In this document: one piece after another, positions 1-8,051 of the stretch
Layout of the letters: each line of letters starts with the position of its first letter
Numbering within the stretch: position 1 is the first letter of the stretch
DNA from: Lachnospiraceae bacterium
Lineage (GTDB): Bacteria; Bacillota; Clostridia; Lachnospirales; Lachnospiraceae
Direction: 5' to 3'
Assembly: GCA_024696005.1 (NCBI GenBank)
Contig: JAILHF010000017.1
Coordinates: 1 to 64,000, forward strand
Length of the DNA stretch: 64,000 nt
Made by a program: the position numbers and the translations under genes
The notes under the pieces: model-generated
Databases searched by the model: none
The model's input: the letters and a program-made list of their open reading frames with translations, nothing else
Told to the model about the DNA's origin: nothing

Positions 1-1
1 C

Positions 2-235
2 TGGAAGATCATTGGCAGGAAACACAGGATGACAGCGGCTTTCCCGGCAAGCCTGTGGAACGCGGGGCTGAGCACGGTAACGGTGGGACTACTGCTTAAG
101 GGCGTGCTTGATATATACGGATCCGGCAACAGTCTCATCCGTATATTCTGGGTACTTGGCGCGGCAGAACTGCTGGCTGCCCTGTTAACGCTCCTTATTG
201 CAGGGAAAAACGCTCAGCTCCCGAAAAGATTATGA
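2..235 (+). CDS. C-terminal end of a membrane protein (5' cut by window edge)
   Basis: The reading frame is open from the first bases of the window and ends in TGA at 233-235, so only about 77 C-terminal residues are visible. They hold two hydrophobic segments, one around STVTVGLLLKGVL and one around WVLGAAELLAALLTLLIAG, followed by a short basic tail ending PKRL, as expected for the last two helices of a polytopic membrane protein. An internal ATG at 29 exists but has no clear ribosome binding site, and the frame continues upstream, so I treat this as a truncated gene. I do not recognise the family. Confidence 0.55.
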   Translation, partial: WKIIGRKHRMTAAFPASLWNAGLSTVTVGLLLKGVLDIYGSGNSLIRIFWVLGAAELLAALLTLLIAGKNAQLPKRL

Positions 236-273
236 TTGATATATCCTGTCTTTGAGAGTTGTTGGAATGAAAA

Positions 274-318
274 CTGCTGGAAACCCTTGATTTTACAAGA
301 GATTCCAGCAGATTTTTG
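274..318 (+). terminator. Candidate Rho-independent terminator
   Basis: CTGCTGGAA at 274-282 pairs with TTCCAGCAG at 303-311, and the right arm is followed by ATTTTT. The 20-base loop is long. It lies just after the partial membrane protein gene and overlaps the edge of the transposase remnant, so it could also derive from that element. Confidence 0.35.
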
Positions 319-697
319 GATCATTGGGGTTCTTTTTCTGCCTTCTTGCACTTTTGCTGTCTACCATTTTCTCGGCACGTTCAAGCTGTGCTGAGCGGAT
401 GCTTTTCTGATAGAGCGCATAGGAAGGCGAATAAGTAACTATCATAAGCTGGCCTACAACGCTGCTACCATCATGGATGAGTTCCTTATAGTAGATATCA
501 TCGGTATATTTGGATGGATCATTTTTGATCTTTTCAAGATCCTTCACCGGCTTTCCATCAGAAAGACTCTCCAGTTTCTGCTGTCCATAGCAGATGCACG
601 TTCACCTTCCTTCAGATTTTTTAATGACTGTGTAACAACAAAGTATCTGTCATTAACGTTGTTAAAACGCCGGTTGGTTTCGGAGCCGAGACCGGAC
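291..697 (-). pseudogene. IS1634-family transposase remnant (frameshifted, both ends lost)
   Basis: Read on the minus strand, two frames join into one transposase segment. The first part, from about 697 down, reads GLGSETNRRFNNVNDRYF, then VVTQSLKNLKEGERASAMD. This resembles the stretch after the catalytic 'DAGL' aspartate of IS1634/IS4-like transposases. After SAMD the frame shifts by two bases (or minus one) near 586-592. It continues as QKLESLSDGKPVKDLEKIKN, then the typical VTYSPSYALYQKSIRSAQ and KNPNDP motifs, ending near 293. The N-terminus with the first catalytic Asp and the C-terminus with the catalytic Glu are both absent. It is a dead fragment. Family assignment rests on recalled motifs. 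Confidence 0.75.
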
Positions 698-708
698 GGA
701 GAGTTGAG

Positions 709-737
709 TTGACGGAGAGGTGCGGATGGACTACAAT
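709..737 (+). promoter_or_regulatory. Sigma-A-type promoter for the MBL-fold gene
   Basis: TTGACG at 709-714 and TACAAT at 732-737 are separated by exactly 17 bases, 46 bases before the ATG at 783. It lies just beyond the transposase remnant. Confidence 0.6.
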
Positions 738-782
738 AAACGGCAGTTAATTGTATGTTACGGATTGGAGAGATGAGACAGG

Positions 783-1619
783 ATGCGCATCGTTAACCTT
801 ATTGAGAACACGGAAGGATCGAAGGGCTGTGCCTTTGCGCATGGGCTTTCGTTTTATGTTGAAACACAAAGGCACAGGATCCTGATGGACCTGGGGCCTT
901 CGGAGCAGACGCTGGAAAACGCGGAGCATTTGAACATCGATCTGCGGTCTGTCGACCTGGTCGTATTGAGTCACGGGCATTACGATCATTCCGGCGGCAT
1001 CATGCCCTTTTCCGCGCTAAACGCTCAGGCAAAGATCTTCATGCAGAACACGGCCGGCGGAGAGTATTACGCGGATGACGGTGAGCAGGCGCCGGACGGG
1101 CGCTACCGTTATATCGGCATCGACAAGAATATCTGCAAGCTCCCGGAGTTGATCACCGTGGAAGGTGACCACGTGATCGATGAGGAAACGGAGCTCTTTA
1201 CCGTAAAGAACAGAACGCACCCGCTTCCGTTTACAAACAAAAGACTGCTGGTCCTCAGGAACGGCGCATACGAGCGCGACGGATTTGAACATGAGCATTT
1301 CCTGCTCGTCCGCGAAAACGGAAAGAGCGTGCTGCTTTCGGGCTGTGCGCATAACGGGATCCTCAGCATACTGGATGCATATCGGGAGAAGTACGGCAAG
1401 CTTCCGGACCTTGTCATCAGCGGTTTTCATCTGATGGTAAAACGGGAGTACCGTGAGAACGAGAAAGAGGAAGTGCGCGCGATCGCAAACGAACTGAAAA
1501 AATATCCGGTGAAGTTTTATACCTGCCATTGCACCGGAACCGAAGCCTATGAACTGATGAAGGAAGTGATGGGAGAGCAGCTTTCCTATGTGCATTCCGG
1601 AGACGAGATCCTTTTTTGA
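783..1619 (+). CDS. MBL-fold metallohydrolase (dihydropterin synthase-like group)
   Basis: A 278-residue protein of the metallo-beta-lactamase fold. The zinc-binding motif HGHYDHSGG lies at residues 64-72, preceded by DLVVLS. Later metal-ligand regions are LLSGCAHNG and VISGFHLM, with CHCTGTEAY near the C-terminus. This architecture matches archaeal/bacterial MBL proteins annotated as 7,8-dihydropterin-6-methyl-4-(beta-D-ribofuranosyl)aminobenzene-5'-phosphate synthase or as general MBL hydrolases. The methanopterin name should not be taken literally here. No signal peptide, so it is cytoplasmic. It has its own promoter and is followed after 78 bases by a methyltransferase gene in the same direction. 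The substrate is unknown. Confidence 0.85.
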   Translation: MRIVNLIENTEGSKGCAFAHGLSFYVETQRHRILMDLGPSEQTLENAEHLNIDLRSVDLVVLSHGHYDHSGGIMPFSALNAQAKIFMQNTAGGEYYADDGEQAPDGRYRYIGIDKNICKLPELITVEGDHVIDEETELFTVKNRTHPLPFTNKRLLVLRNGAYERDGFEHEHFLLVRENGKSVLLSGCAHNGILSILDAYREKYGKLPDLVISGFHLMVKREYRENEKEEVRAIANELKKYPVKFYTCHCTGTEAYELMKEVMGEQLSYVHSGDEILF

Positions 1620-1697
1620 GCATGAAATAATATCTGCCGAAAGATCATTGAGATAGGGAACAGGTTGTCATGCACAAAAAGAACAGGAGAGAGAAAC

Positions 1698-2495
1698 ATG
1701 CAGATCGGCAGTTCGAATAACGATGAAGCGGTAAAGGAGCAGTATAAAACCTCAAACGGTTTGGATACCAGGATCTCGTTTCATGAGAAGTATTCCACCA
1801 ACAAGCTCGGATACGGAAACTGGATCGTCTCGAATTATCAGCTCCGTGACGGGATGAAAGTTCTGGAACTGGGATGCGGTACCGGCAGCTTGTGGGTGGG
1901 ACACGAAGACCTGATCAGCAGGCCCGGAAAACTTGTCCTTACGGACTTTTCTGCAGGAATGCTGGAGACGGCGAAGCAGAATCTGGGAGAAAGGGATAAT
2001 GTGGAGTATCAGGTGACGGACATTCAGGACATTCCGTTTGATGACGGATCCTTTGATGCTGTGATCGCCAATTCCATGCTTTATCATGTCCCCGATCTTG
2101 ACAGGGGGATCCGGGAAGTGCGCAGAGTCCTGGGGGACGACGGAACCTTTTACTGTGCCACACTCGGAGAGAATAACTTTGTGGAAGAACTTGCAAAATG
2201 GTTCCGGCTCGGCGGCGAAAGCTTCTGCCCGAACCATAACTTCACGATGCAGAACGGCGAAGAAAAATTAAGGATCGCCTTTTCAAATGTCGAGTCACGC
2301 ATCTACAAAGATTCCCTGCACATAACTGACATTGATGATCTCGTAAACTATCTCTGCAGTCTGGCCTCTCTGAAAGCCATAAACGATATTCCTCTTGAAC
2401 GCCTCAGGGAGATCATCGCAGCCCATGCCGAAAACGGAGTGGTCGACCTGCCCAAGGAGTATGGAATATTTATCGCCCGAGGACGTAGTATCTGA
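1698..2495 (+). CDS. Class I SAM-dependent methyltransferase
   Basis: A 265-residue protein starting MQIGSSNN. The ATG at 1698 is preceded by AGGAGAGAG; an in-frame TTG at 1665 lacks a good ribosome binding site. Motif I VLELGCGTG is at about residues 55-63. The acidic loop LVLTDFSAGML follows, then a post-motif region FDAVIANSMLYHVPDLDRGI typical of the Methyltransf_11/25 group, and LREVRRVL-like spacing before FYCATLGE. The fold transfers a methyl group from S-adenosylmethionine to an unidentified small molecule or tRNA/lipid substrate. The long inter-motif C-terminal part (residues 165-265) is predicted helical. It is probably co-transcribed with the upstream MBL gene. Confidence 0.85.
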   Translation: MQIGSSNNDEAVKEQYKTSNGLDTRISFHEKYSTNKLGYGNWIVSNYQLRDGMKVLELGCGTGSLWVGHEDLISRPGKLVLTDFSAGMLETAKQNLGERDNVEYQVTDIQDIPFDDGSFDAVIANSMLYHVPDLDRGIREVRRVLGDDGTFYCATLGENNFVEELAKWFRLGGESFCPNHNFTMQNGEEKLRIAFSNVESRIYKDSLHITDIDDLVNYLCSLASLKAINDIPLERLREIIAAHAENGVVDLPKEYGIFIARGRSI

Positions 2496-2579
2496 ACGTC
2501 CCTCACCGGGCAGTAGCAGTGCAGTGAGCCTTCGGTTTTGCGGGATGCGGCAATCAGTCTGTGAAAAGCCGGAGACATA

Positions 2580-2790
2580 AGAACCGGGCACATTGCGTAG
2601 GAGCCCGTCAGCTCTTGAAGTTGCCTGATGGCACAAGGGACGAGCATCCATGGATGGAGGCTCGAGCGAGAGCCACAGCAAGGATGCTGTGTCTCGAGCG
2701 GTCCCGGGCTGTACAGATCACCCGCGCAGCTTCTTAGAGCTGCGTGGCTCCGGAGAACGTGCCCGGGACTTATGTCCTCCGGCATCTCCC
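2580..2790. repeat. Hairpin-rich intergenic region (possible structured repeat)
   Basis: The 350-base gap between the methyltransferase and patatin genes holds no convincing gene but many inverted repeats. CATCCATGGATG is at 2645-2656. GGCTC/GAGCC is at 2659-2674. CACAGC/GCTGTG is at 2674-2691. CGCAGCT/AGCTGCG is at 2725-2744. An outer perfect arm GTCCCGGGC (2701-2709) pairs with GCCCGGGAC (2761-2769). Short frames on both strands are shadows of these repeats. Similar multi-hairpin sequence lies at 18463-18592. Confidence 0.5.
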
Positions 2791-2846
2791 CCTACAATTC
2801 CGGCATTTCGTAAAACCGCCCCGCGAACGAAACAAAAACCGCCTGC

Positions 2847-2875
2847 TTGAGTGAAACCTTTTTTTATGATATGAT
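2847..2875 (+). promoter_or_regulatory. Promoter of the patatin-like gene
   Basis: TTGAGT (2847-2852), a 17-base spacer and TATGAT (2870-2875), 40 bases before the ATG at 2916. The spacing is ideal and the -35 is a near match, so upstream in-frame start codons in this region are not real starts. Confidence 0.65.
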
Positions 2876-2915
2876 GTGGTTCGTGCGCTGTTTGGCGCAG
2901 AAGGGAGGAAGACCG

Positions 2916-3776
2916 ATGGAGATGATCAAAGCAGGACTCATACTGGAGGGCGGCGGCATGCGCGGCACCTATACGGCAGGGATCCTGGATTTCTTTATGG
3001 AGAAAGGCCTGTGGTTCGAGTCGAGCTACGGCGTGAGTGCCGGAGCCTGCCATCTGTGCAGCTATATCTCCAAACAGCCGGGACGTTCCTTCCGTGTGGC
3101 GGTCAATTATCTGGATGATGAGAATTATTGCAGCATGAAGAGCCTGGTGGAGACGGGCGATCTTTTCAATGTGGACATGTGCTACCGCCGCATCCCCGAT
3201 GAGTTGGATCCTTATGATTACGAGACGGCGTCAAAATGGCCCGGCAAGGCCTATGCCGTGGTGACCAATATCGAGACCGGAAAGCCGGAGTACCTGCGCA
3301 TGAAGGACATGCGCCGTGACATCACGGCCGTGCAGGCATCGGCATCGCTGCCGCTTGTCTCCCGGAACGTGGAGATCGACGGAAAGCTTTATCTGGACGG
3401 CGGCATGGCGGATTCCATTCCCCTGCGCCGCTCCCTGAAGGACGGAAATAAAAAGAACGTGATCGTGCTCACGCGGCCGTTCGGCTATCGCAAAAAGCCC
3501 GCGTCGCTGACGAACCGCGAGATGATGTTTTTGAAGTACCCGAAGTATCCGGCCCTTCGCAGGGACATGCTGCGCCGGCATCTGGTCTATAACCGCACGC
3601 TGGACATGATCGAGCGTCTGGAGGAAGCGGGCAGGGTCTTTGTTTTCCGGCCGGAACCTCTGGTAAAGATCGAGCGCATCGAAAAAGACGTGAAGAAGCT
3701 GAAGGTTCTGTATCTGCAGGGCTATCACGATGCGGCCATGAACTATAAGCTTTTGATGGAATACTTAAACGGCTGA
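2916..3776 (+). CDS. Patatin-like phospholipase (RssA/YjjU-type)
   Basis: A 286-residue predicted acyl-hydrolase. It has the patatin signature in order: oxyanion glycine loop EGGGMRG (residues 11-17), nucleophile elbow GVSAG with Ser41, and the catalytic Asp161 in LYLDGGMAD. This Ser-Asp dyad hydrolyses lipid esters. The short single-domain form resembles YjjU and other bacterial patatins that act on membrane phospholipids. The start at 2916 is supported by AAGGGAGG at 2901 and by a promoter at 2847-2875 that rules out a longer N-terminus. No signal peptide, so it is likely cytoplasmic or membrane-peripheral. It ends exactly where the convergent GT2 gene ends. Confidence 0.88.
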   Translation: MEMIKAGLILEGGGMRGTYTAGILDFFMEKGLWFESSYGVSAGACHLCSYISKQPGRSFRVAVNYLDDENYCSMKSLVETGDLFNVDMCYRRIPDELDPYDYETASKWPGKAYAVVTNIETGKPEYLRMKDMRRDITAVQASASLPLVSRNVEIDGKLYLDGGMADSIPLRRSLKDGNKKNVIVLTRPFGYRKKPASLTNREMMFLKYPKYPALRRDMLRRHLVYNRTLDMIERLEEAGRVFVFRPEPLVKIERIEKDVKKLKVLYLQGYHDAAMNYKLLMEYLNG

Positions 3777-4841
3777 TCAGGCCTTTCCCTTTTTCCGCAG
3801 GTCCCGGTAAAACCAGAGCAGGCGGTAATAGAGATAAAAGAAAAGCTGGGAGTGCATCTGGAAGCGTATCAGTTTACGCTCCTCCGGATGCACTTTTTCG
3901 ATGTAATAGGGATTCTTCTGAAAATCCGGGAAGAGCTCCTTCATCTCGCGGGCGAGTTTTTTCGTAAAGCCGTAGCAGCCCTTCTTCAGGCCGCGCTGTC
4001 TGGGCATCGCGGAAAAAAGAGTGTTCTTGTAAAAGAGAACGATGAAGAGGAACTCGATCTCGTCGCGGTAGTCTTCGAAATAGCCGCCGTCTTTTGCTTC
4101 GGCGAGCATCAGCCGGCCGGCTGTGCAGCGGTCCTCGAGGTTTTTGAGCGACACCGTGTGCACCGTCGAGCCCGGATGCTGGTAGTAGTAATACAGAGCC
4201 TCGGGAATGTACTCAAAATGCTTCGCGCGCAGCATCCAGCTGTTGCGGACGGCATTGTCTTCGTAAAAGATGTCCTCGGGAAAGACGTCCAGGCGCTCTT
4301 TGGTCCCGGGCACGTAATCGCCGAGGATGATGGAGCGGCGATAGATCTTGACCACCAGGCTGCCGCTCTCGAGAAGCAGCAGGCGTCGGCGTTCGTGATC
4401 GAGCACCCCGCATTGTTCGGGAAGGTTTTCGGCGATCTGGCGGCCGGGACGGAAGCTGTGCTCCTCGGTCAGCGTGTAGTCGCAGCCCACCATGTCCGCG
4501 CCGCTTTCCGCGGCCTTTTGCAGAAGGCGCTCGTAATAATCCGGAACGATCCAGTCGTCGGCATCGATGAAGCCAAGCCATTCACCCTTCGCGCGGGCGA
4601 GCCCCAGGTTCTTTGCACCGCCCTGATGGCGGTTGCGGTCCGAGGCAATGGCGTGGAACTGCGGATAGCGCTCTTCATAGTCGCGCAGGATCTGCAGGGA
4701 ATCATCCGTCGAAAAGTCATCGACCGCAAGGATCTCGTAATCGGCGGGATCCAGGGTCTGCGCGACCAGGCTTTTCAGGCAGAAGTCCAGTTTGCCGTCG
4801 GCGGCCATGTTGTAAACGGGAACGATGATGCTCAGTTTCAT
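3777..4841 (-). CDS. Family 2 glycosyltransferase
   Basis: A 354-residue GT-A fold glycosyltransferase. The N-terminus reads MKLSIIVPVYNMA, with the nucleotide-binding VDDFSTDDS and a DxD-type motif in WLGFIDADDW. The middle region VGCDYTL and the C-terminal helices with RLLWFYRDLRKKGKA are typical of GT2 enzymes that work at the membrane. The start overlaps the pseG stop by ATGA, so I prefer it to the ATG nine bases upstream. It is the last gene of the pseudaminic acid operon and is a candidate for adding sugar to the pseudaminate-bearing glycan. Donor and acceptor cannot be read from sequence. Confidence 0.85.
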   Translation of the reverse strand: MKLSIIVPVYNMAADGKLDFCLKSLVAQTLDPADYEILAVDDFSTDDSLQILRDYEERYPQFHAIASDRNRHQGGAKNLGLARAKGEWLGFIDADDWIVPDYYERLLQKAAESGADMVGCDYTLTEEHSFRPGRQIAENLPEQCGVLDHERRRLLLLESGSLVVKIYRRSIILGDYVPGTKERLDVFPEDIFYEDNAVRNSWMLRAKHFEYIPEALYYYYQHPGSTVHTVSLKNLEDRCTAGRLMLAEAKDGGYFEDYRDEIEFLFIVLFYKNTLFSAMPRQRGLKKGCYGFTKKLAREMKELFPDFQKNPYYIEKVHPEERKLIRFQMHSQLFFYLYYRLLWFYRDLRKKGKA

Positions 4842-5896
4842 GCGATGCACTCCAGCAGGGCTTCCGCGATGCGGACCGCGCCCTTTCCGTCCACCAGGAT
4901 GCGTGCGCTGTTGCTCATGCGCCGGCGCAGGGCCTGGTCGTGCACGAATTCGGAGACGCGGGTCAGCAGCTTCTTTGCAGCCTGCTCTTCATTGCGCAGG
5001 TCCAGCTCGTACCAGACGGCGCCTGCTTTGTGAAGCTCCTTCGCGAAGGGGCATTGGTTATCGGCCATGGTATAGGTGACGGTGGGAACGCCCGCGGCGC
5101 ACAGCTCATAAAGCGTGGTGCCGCCCGCACTGACAGCCAGGTCGCAGCCCTGCATCAGCACGGCCATGTCGCTGACGTTTTCGTGCAGTGTGACCAGCGG
5201 ATTGTCGCGGGTGATGCGCAGGAGCTCTTCTTTGTATTCCGGCGCATACATCGCGCCCAGCACGGCCTCGCAATGCAGGTCCGATATGCTGCGGGAGACC
5301 TGGTCGTTGTAAAGCTCCAGAAGGATGTCCCGCAGGATCATGAAGGGATCCGTTCCGCCCGTGGAAACGAGCAGACGCCTTGCCGTGGGGCGAAGAGGCA
5401 GCGGCCGGAGCGCAAACTGCGGGCGCAGCGGTGCATAGGCGGGTCCCAAAAGCTTTACGGGAGCACTGTAGAGAGAACTGTCCGGAGCAGGGCCGTAGTG
5501 GATCAGCAGATCCACGGCCGGGTCAAAAGCGGCCAGATCATCGATGCAGGCCGTCTTTGTTTCCGGAGAGGTTTTTCCGAGCATGTAGTGCAGGCGGGCG
5601 TAATAGTCCGCGTCAAAGGCGTAGGAATCCATCAGAAAGAGCGCGGTGGGCGTTTCCTCGGCCAGGCGTACCATCTGGGCGATCTCTTCTTCTTCGCTGT
5701 TTAAGCAGCGGCAGGAGTAGGATGCACCGTCCGCGCCGGCAAGCTGCGCCAGAAGGGCGGCGCTTTCTCCGTCCTTTACGACAAACTCCACGGTTGCGCC
5801 CAGGCGTTTCAGTTCCCCGGCTATGCTCATGCAGCGGCGCATGTGGCCGCTGGCGATCGTTCGGTTTCCGTCGGTGCGTATACGGATCAGCTTCAT
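4838..5896 (-). CDS. pseG: UDP-2,4-diacetamido-2,4,6-trideoxy-L-altropyranose hydrolase
   Basis: A 352-residue GT-B-like hydrolase. In the pseudaminic acid pathway PseG removes UDP from UDP-2,4-diacetamido-2,4,6-trideoxy-beta-L-altropyranose to give the free sugar used by PseI. The N-terminal signature RTDGNRTIASGHMRRC matches the RxDxxxxxGxGHxxRC motif of PseG. The C-terminal nucleotide-binding half carries STGGTDP and VSAGGTTLYELCAAGVP. It overlaps pseI by 4 bases and the downstream GT2 by 4 bases, so translation is coupled. Length is near the usual 300-350. Confidence 0.9.
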   Translation of the reverse strand: MKLIRIRTDGNRTIASGHMRRCMSIAGELKRLGATVEFVVKDGESAALLAQLAGADGASYSCRCLNSEEEEIAQMVRLAEETPTALFLMDSYAFDADYYARLHYMLGKTSPETKTACIDDLAAFDPAVDLLIHYGPAPDSSLYSAPVKLLGPAYAPLRPQFALRPLPLRPTARRLLVSTGGTDPFMILRDILLELYNDQVSRSISDLHCEAVLGAMYAPEYKEELLRITRDNPLVTLHENVSDMAVLMQGCDLAVSAGGTTLYELCAAGVPTVTYTMADNQCPFAKELHKAGAVWYELDLRNEEQAAKKLLTRVSEFVHDQALRRRMSNSARILVDGKGAVRIAEALLECIA

Positions 5897-6960
5897 GCAA
5901 GATCCTCCCGCTTTAAGGGTTCGCCACGCTCCAGATCGCGCGCGGCGTGCCGGCCGAGGAGCTCCTCGTATTCAGCAGGCGGCAGTCCGTAACCGGGGCG
6001 GATGGAGCGTATGTTTTCGGGAGTGAAGGACTCGCCCTTGCGGATGTCCGCCACGACGAAGAGCGAGCGCCGGCCTTCCCTTTCCGTGACCTGTTTGTCC
6101 GTGAGCTTGTAGCTGCGCTCCCCGAGGGCCTTCTCGAGGATGCGTACGTTTTTGACCATTTCGGCGAATTCGGCGGGTTCCATTGAGAAGGAGCCGTCGG
6201 GGCCGCCGTCCGCGCGGGCGAGTGTCAGATGCTTCTCGATCATGCAGGCCCCCAGGGAAACGGCGCCCAGCGCGACCGCATGCCCGAAGGTATGATCCGA
6301 AAGTCCGCATACCACGCCGTATTCTTCGGCGAGATAGGGGATGGTATTGAGGTTCACGTCCTCGTAGGGCGTGGGATAGGCGGAGACGCATTTCAGAAGG
6401 ATCACGTTCCGGTTCCCTTCCTGCAGGCAGGCTTCGATGGCGGCGCGGATCTCCTCCTCGAGCGCGATGCCCGTGGCAAGGATCACCGGCTTTCCCTTTG
6501 AGGCGCAGAGGCGGATCAGCGGGATGTCAGTGATCTCGTACGACGCGATCTTGTAGGCGGGCATGCCCATCTCTTCCATGAATTCCACGGCCGTGGGATC
6601 GAAGGGAGAGGAGAAGCAGTCGAGACCGAGCTTCTTCGCTTCCTCACAGAGCTTCGGCTGCCAGTCCCAGGGGGTAAAGGCTTCCCGGTAAAGGCTGTGC
6701 AGGTTCATGCCGTCCCAGATGGTGCCGCGCTTCAGCCGGAAATATTCCTTTTCGCTGTCGATGGTGATGGTGTCGGCCGTATAGGTCTGCAGCTTGACGG
6801 CATCGGCACCGGCTTCCTTCGCGGCGTGCAGGATGCGCAGCGCGCGGTCATAGTCCTGCAGATGGTTGGCACTCATTTCGGCAACGATATAGACGGGCCT
6901 GCCCCTGCCGATGACATGACCGGCCAGACCGATCTCGGGATTCAGTTCATAACGGCTCAT
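5893..6960 (-). CDS. pseI: Pseudaminic acid synthase
   Basis: A 355-residue NeuB-family enzyme that condenses the PseG product with phosphoenolpyruvate to make pseudaminic acid. The TIM-barrel part has VYIVAEMSANH, DAVKLQTYTADT, FSSPFDPTAVEF and the metal-ligand region GLSDHTFGHAVALGAVSLGA with EKHLTL. A SAF (antifreeze-like) domain forms the last 60 or so residues (SLFVVADIRKGE to GEPLKREDLA). The start at 6960 follows AGGAGG seven bases upstream on the minus strand; the upstream ATG at 6981 has less support. The sialic and legionaminic acid synthases share this fold, but the pseG, pseH and pseF partners favour pseudaminic acid. Confidence 0.9.
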   Translation of the reverse strand: MSRYELNPEIGLAGHVIGRGRPVYIVAEMSANHLQDYDRALRILHAAKEAGADAVKLQTYTADTITIDSEKEYFRLKRGTIWDGMNLHSLYREAFTPWDWQPKLCEEAKKLGLDCFSSPFDPTAVEFMEEMGMPAYKIASYEITDIPLIRLCASKGKPVILATGIALEEEIRAAIEACLQEGNRNVILLKCVSAYPTPYEDVNLNTIPYLAEEYGVVCGLSDHTFGHAVALGAVSLGACMIEKHLTLARADGGPDGSFSMEPAEFAEMVKNVRILEKALGERSYKLTDKQVTEREGRRSLFVVADIRKGESFTPENIRSIRPGYGLPPAEYEELLGRHAARDLERGEPLKREDLA

Positions 6961-6977
6961 CTTTTGTCCTCCTGTTG

Positions 6978-8051
6978 TCATGTGTTTGCGGGCTTATCAT
7001 CCTGCGGTATTTTCCGGTGTATGGAAGGATCCTCGTAGCGGTCCAGGAAATCCTCGCCCAGATAGACCACTTCCTTCGCGAAGCGGATGTTGTCCACCTG
7101 CGTGATCACCGAGACCAGCTTGTCCACGGCCAGATCGGGGATGTCGTTGATGACCTCCATCGGAAAGCGGCCGCTCAGGATCGTGATGTCGGGAAAGGCG
7201 CCTGCGTAATCCACGGTATCTCTCGGATGCGGCTTCAGGATCACATGATGGTCCCGGCCGTATTCTCCGATCAGGTCGCCGAAGAGACGCTTTCTGGTCT
7301 CGTAGTCGCAGAGCGGCTCGGTCAGGATCATGACGCTCGGCTTGTCCTTGTGGGCACGCAGTTCGGCGCGCAGCGTATCCAGTTTTTCCACGAAGACCCG
7401 GGCCAGCAGCTCGTGGTCTTCGGCCGAAAGCTGTTCCCAATGTTCGGAAACGCGGTATTCCACGGCATTTTTCGGCGGCAGATAGTTTACGCTGATATCG
7501 TTAACGATGTAGTCGATGCAATAGCGGCTGTAGCCGTTCTCGATATGGATCAGCCCGAGAGAGGCCATCAGCTTTTTGAGTCCCCAGGCTCCGCGGTTCG
7601 TGAACATGGCAAGGTTTTCCAGCTTGCCGGTATTGAGCCCGTCCTCGCAGGCGTGATAGGGGATCCTGCGGTAATTCAGGTAGTAGCCGATGGGATCGGA
7701 ATCGCAGAAGAGGTAGACCTCATCGTAATCCTTCGGCCTGACGGGAAGATGGGCTTCCTGCAGCCTGGCCAGTTTCTTCGTGTAGCGGATGCGCTGCAGC
7801 AGGTTGGCAGCCTGGCTGCCCCGGTCCATCTTCAGCTCCATGAGCTCCGGCGAGCTCTCGGGGGGCTGCTCCTCGAAATAATGCACATCCCGGAAGATGC
7901 CGCTTTTTTCCGTGCGCTCCTTCATCCCGCTAAAGTTGTTGCTCATGGTGCTGAGCAGCAGCGTGGCCTGCCCGCGGGCGTCTCCGAGGAGCTCCCGCAG
8001 CAGAGCGATATAGGAATGATAGAATGTATGGCAGATATAAAGGCGCTTCAT
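6978..8051 (-). CDS. GT52/polysialyltransferase-like glycosyltransferase
   Basis: A 357-residue protein starting MKRLYICHTFYHSYIALL at an ATG that overlaps the stop of the upstream gene (ATGA), so the longer open frame upstream is not used. Motifs fit CMP-nonulosonate transferases of GT52 and related polysialyltransferase families: an acceptor-side YHACEDGLNT and, in the C-terminal half, VILKPHPRDT followed by GRFPMEVI. These families use CMP-activated nonulosonic acids, so in this operon the likely donor is CMP-pseudaminic acid (inference). A transferase role fits its place just upstream of pseI, but the exact family needs a profile search. Confidence 0.65.
   Translation of the reverse strand: MKRLYICHTFYHSYIALLRELLGDARGQATLLLSTMSNNFSGMKERTEKSGIFRDVHYFEEQPPESSPELMELKMDRGSQAANLLQRIRYTKKLARLQEAHLPVRPKDYDEVYLFCDSDPIGYYLNYRRIPYHACEDGLNTGKLENLAMFTNRGAWGLKKLMASLGLIHIENGYSRYCIDYIVNDISVNYLPPKNAVEYRVSEHWEQLSAEDHELLARVFVEKLDTLRAELRAHKDKPSVMILTEPLCDYETRKRLFGDLIGEYGRDHHVILKPHPRDTVDYAGAFPDITILSGRFPMEVINDIPDLAVDKLVSVITQVDNIRFAKEVVYLGEDFLDRYEDPSIHRKIPQDDKPANT

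Noticed and set aside
473-712. Plus-strand frame over the transposase remnant
   Set aside because: The minus-strand frames have the transposase motifs; the plus-strand frame has none.
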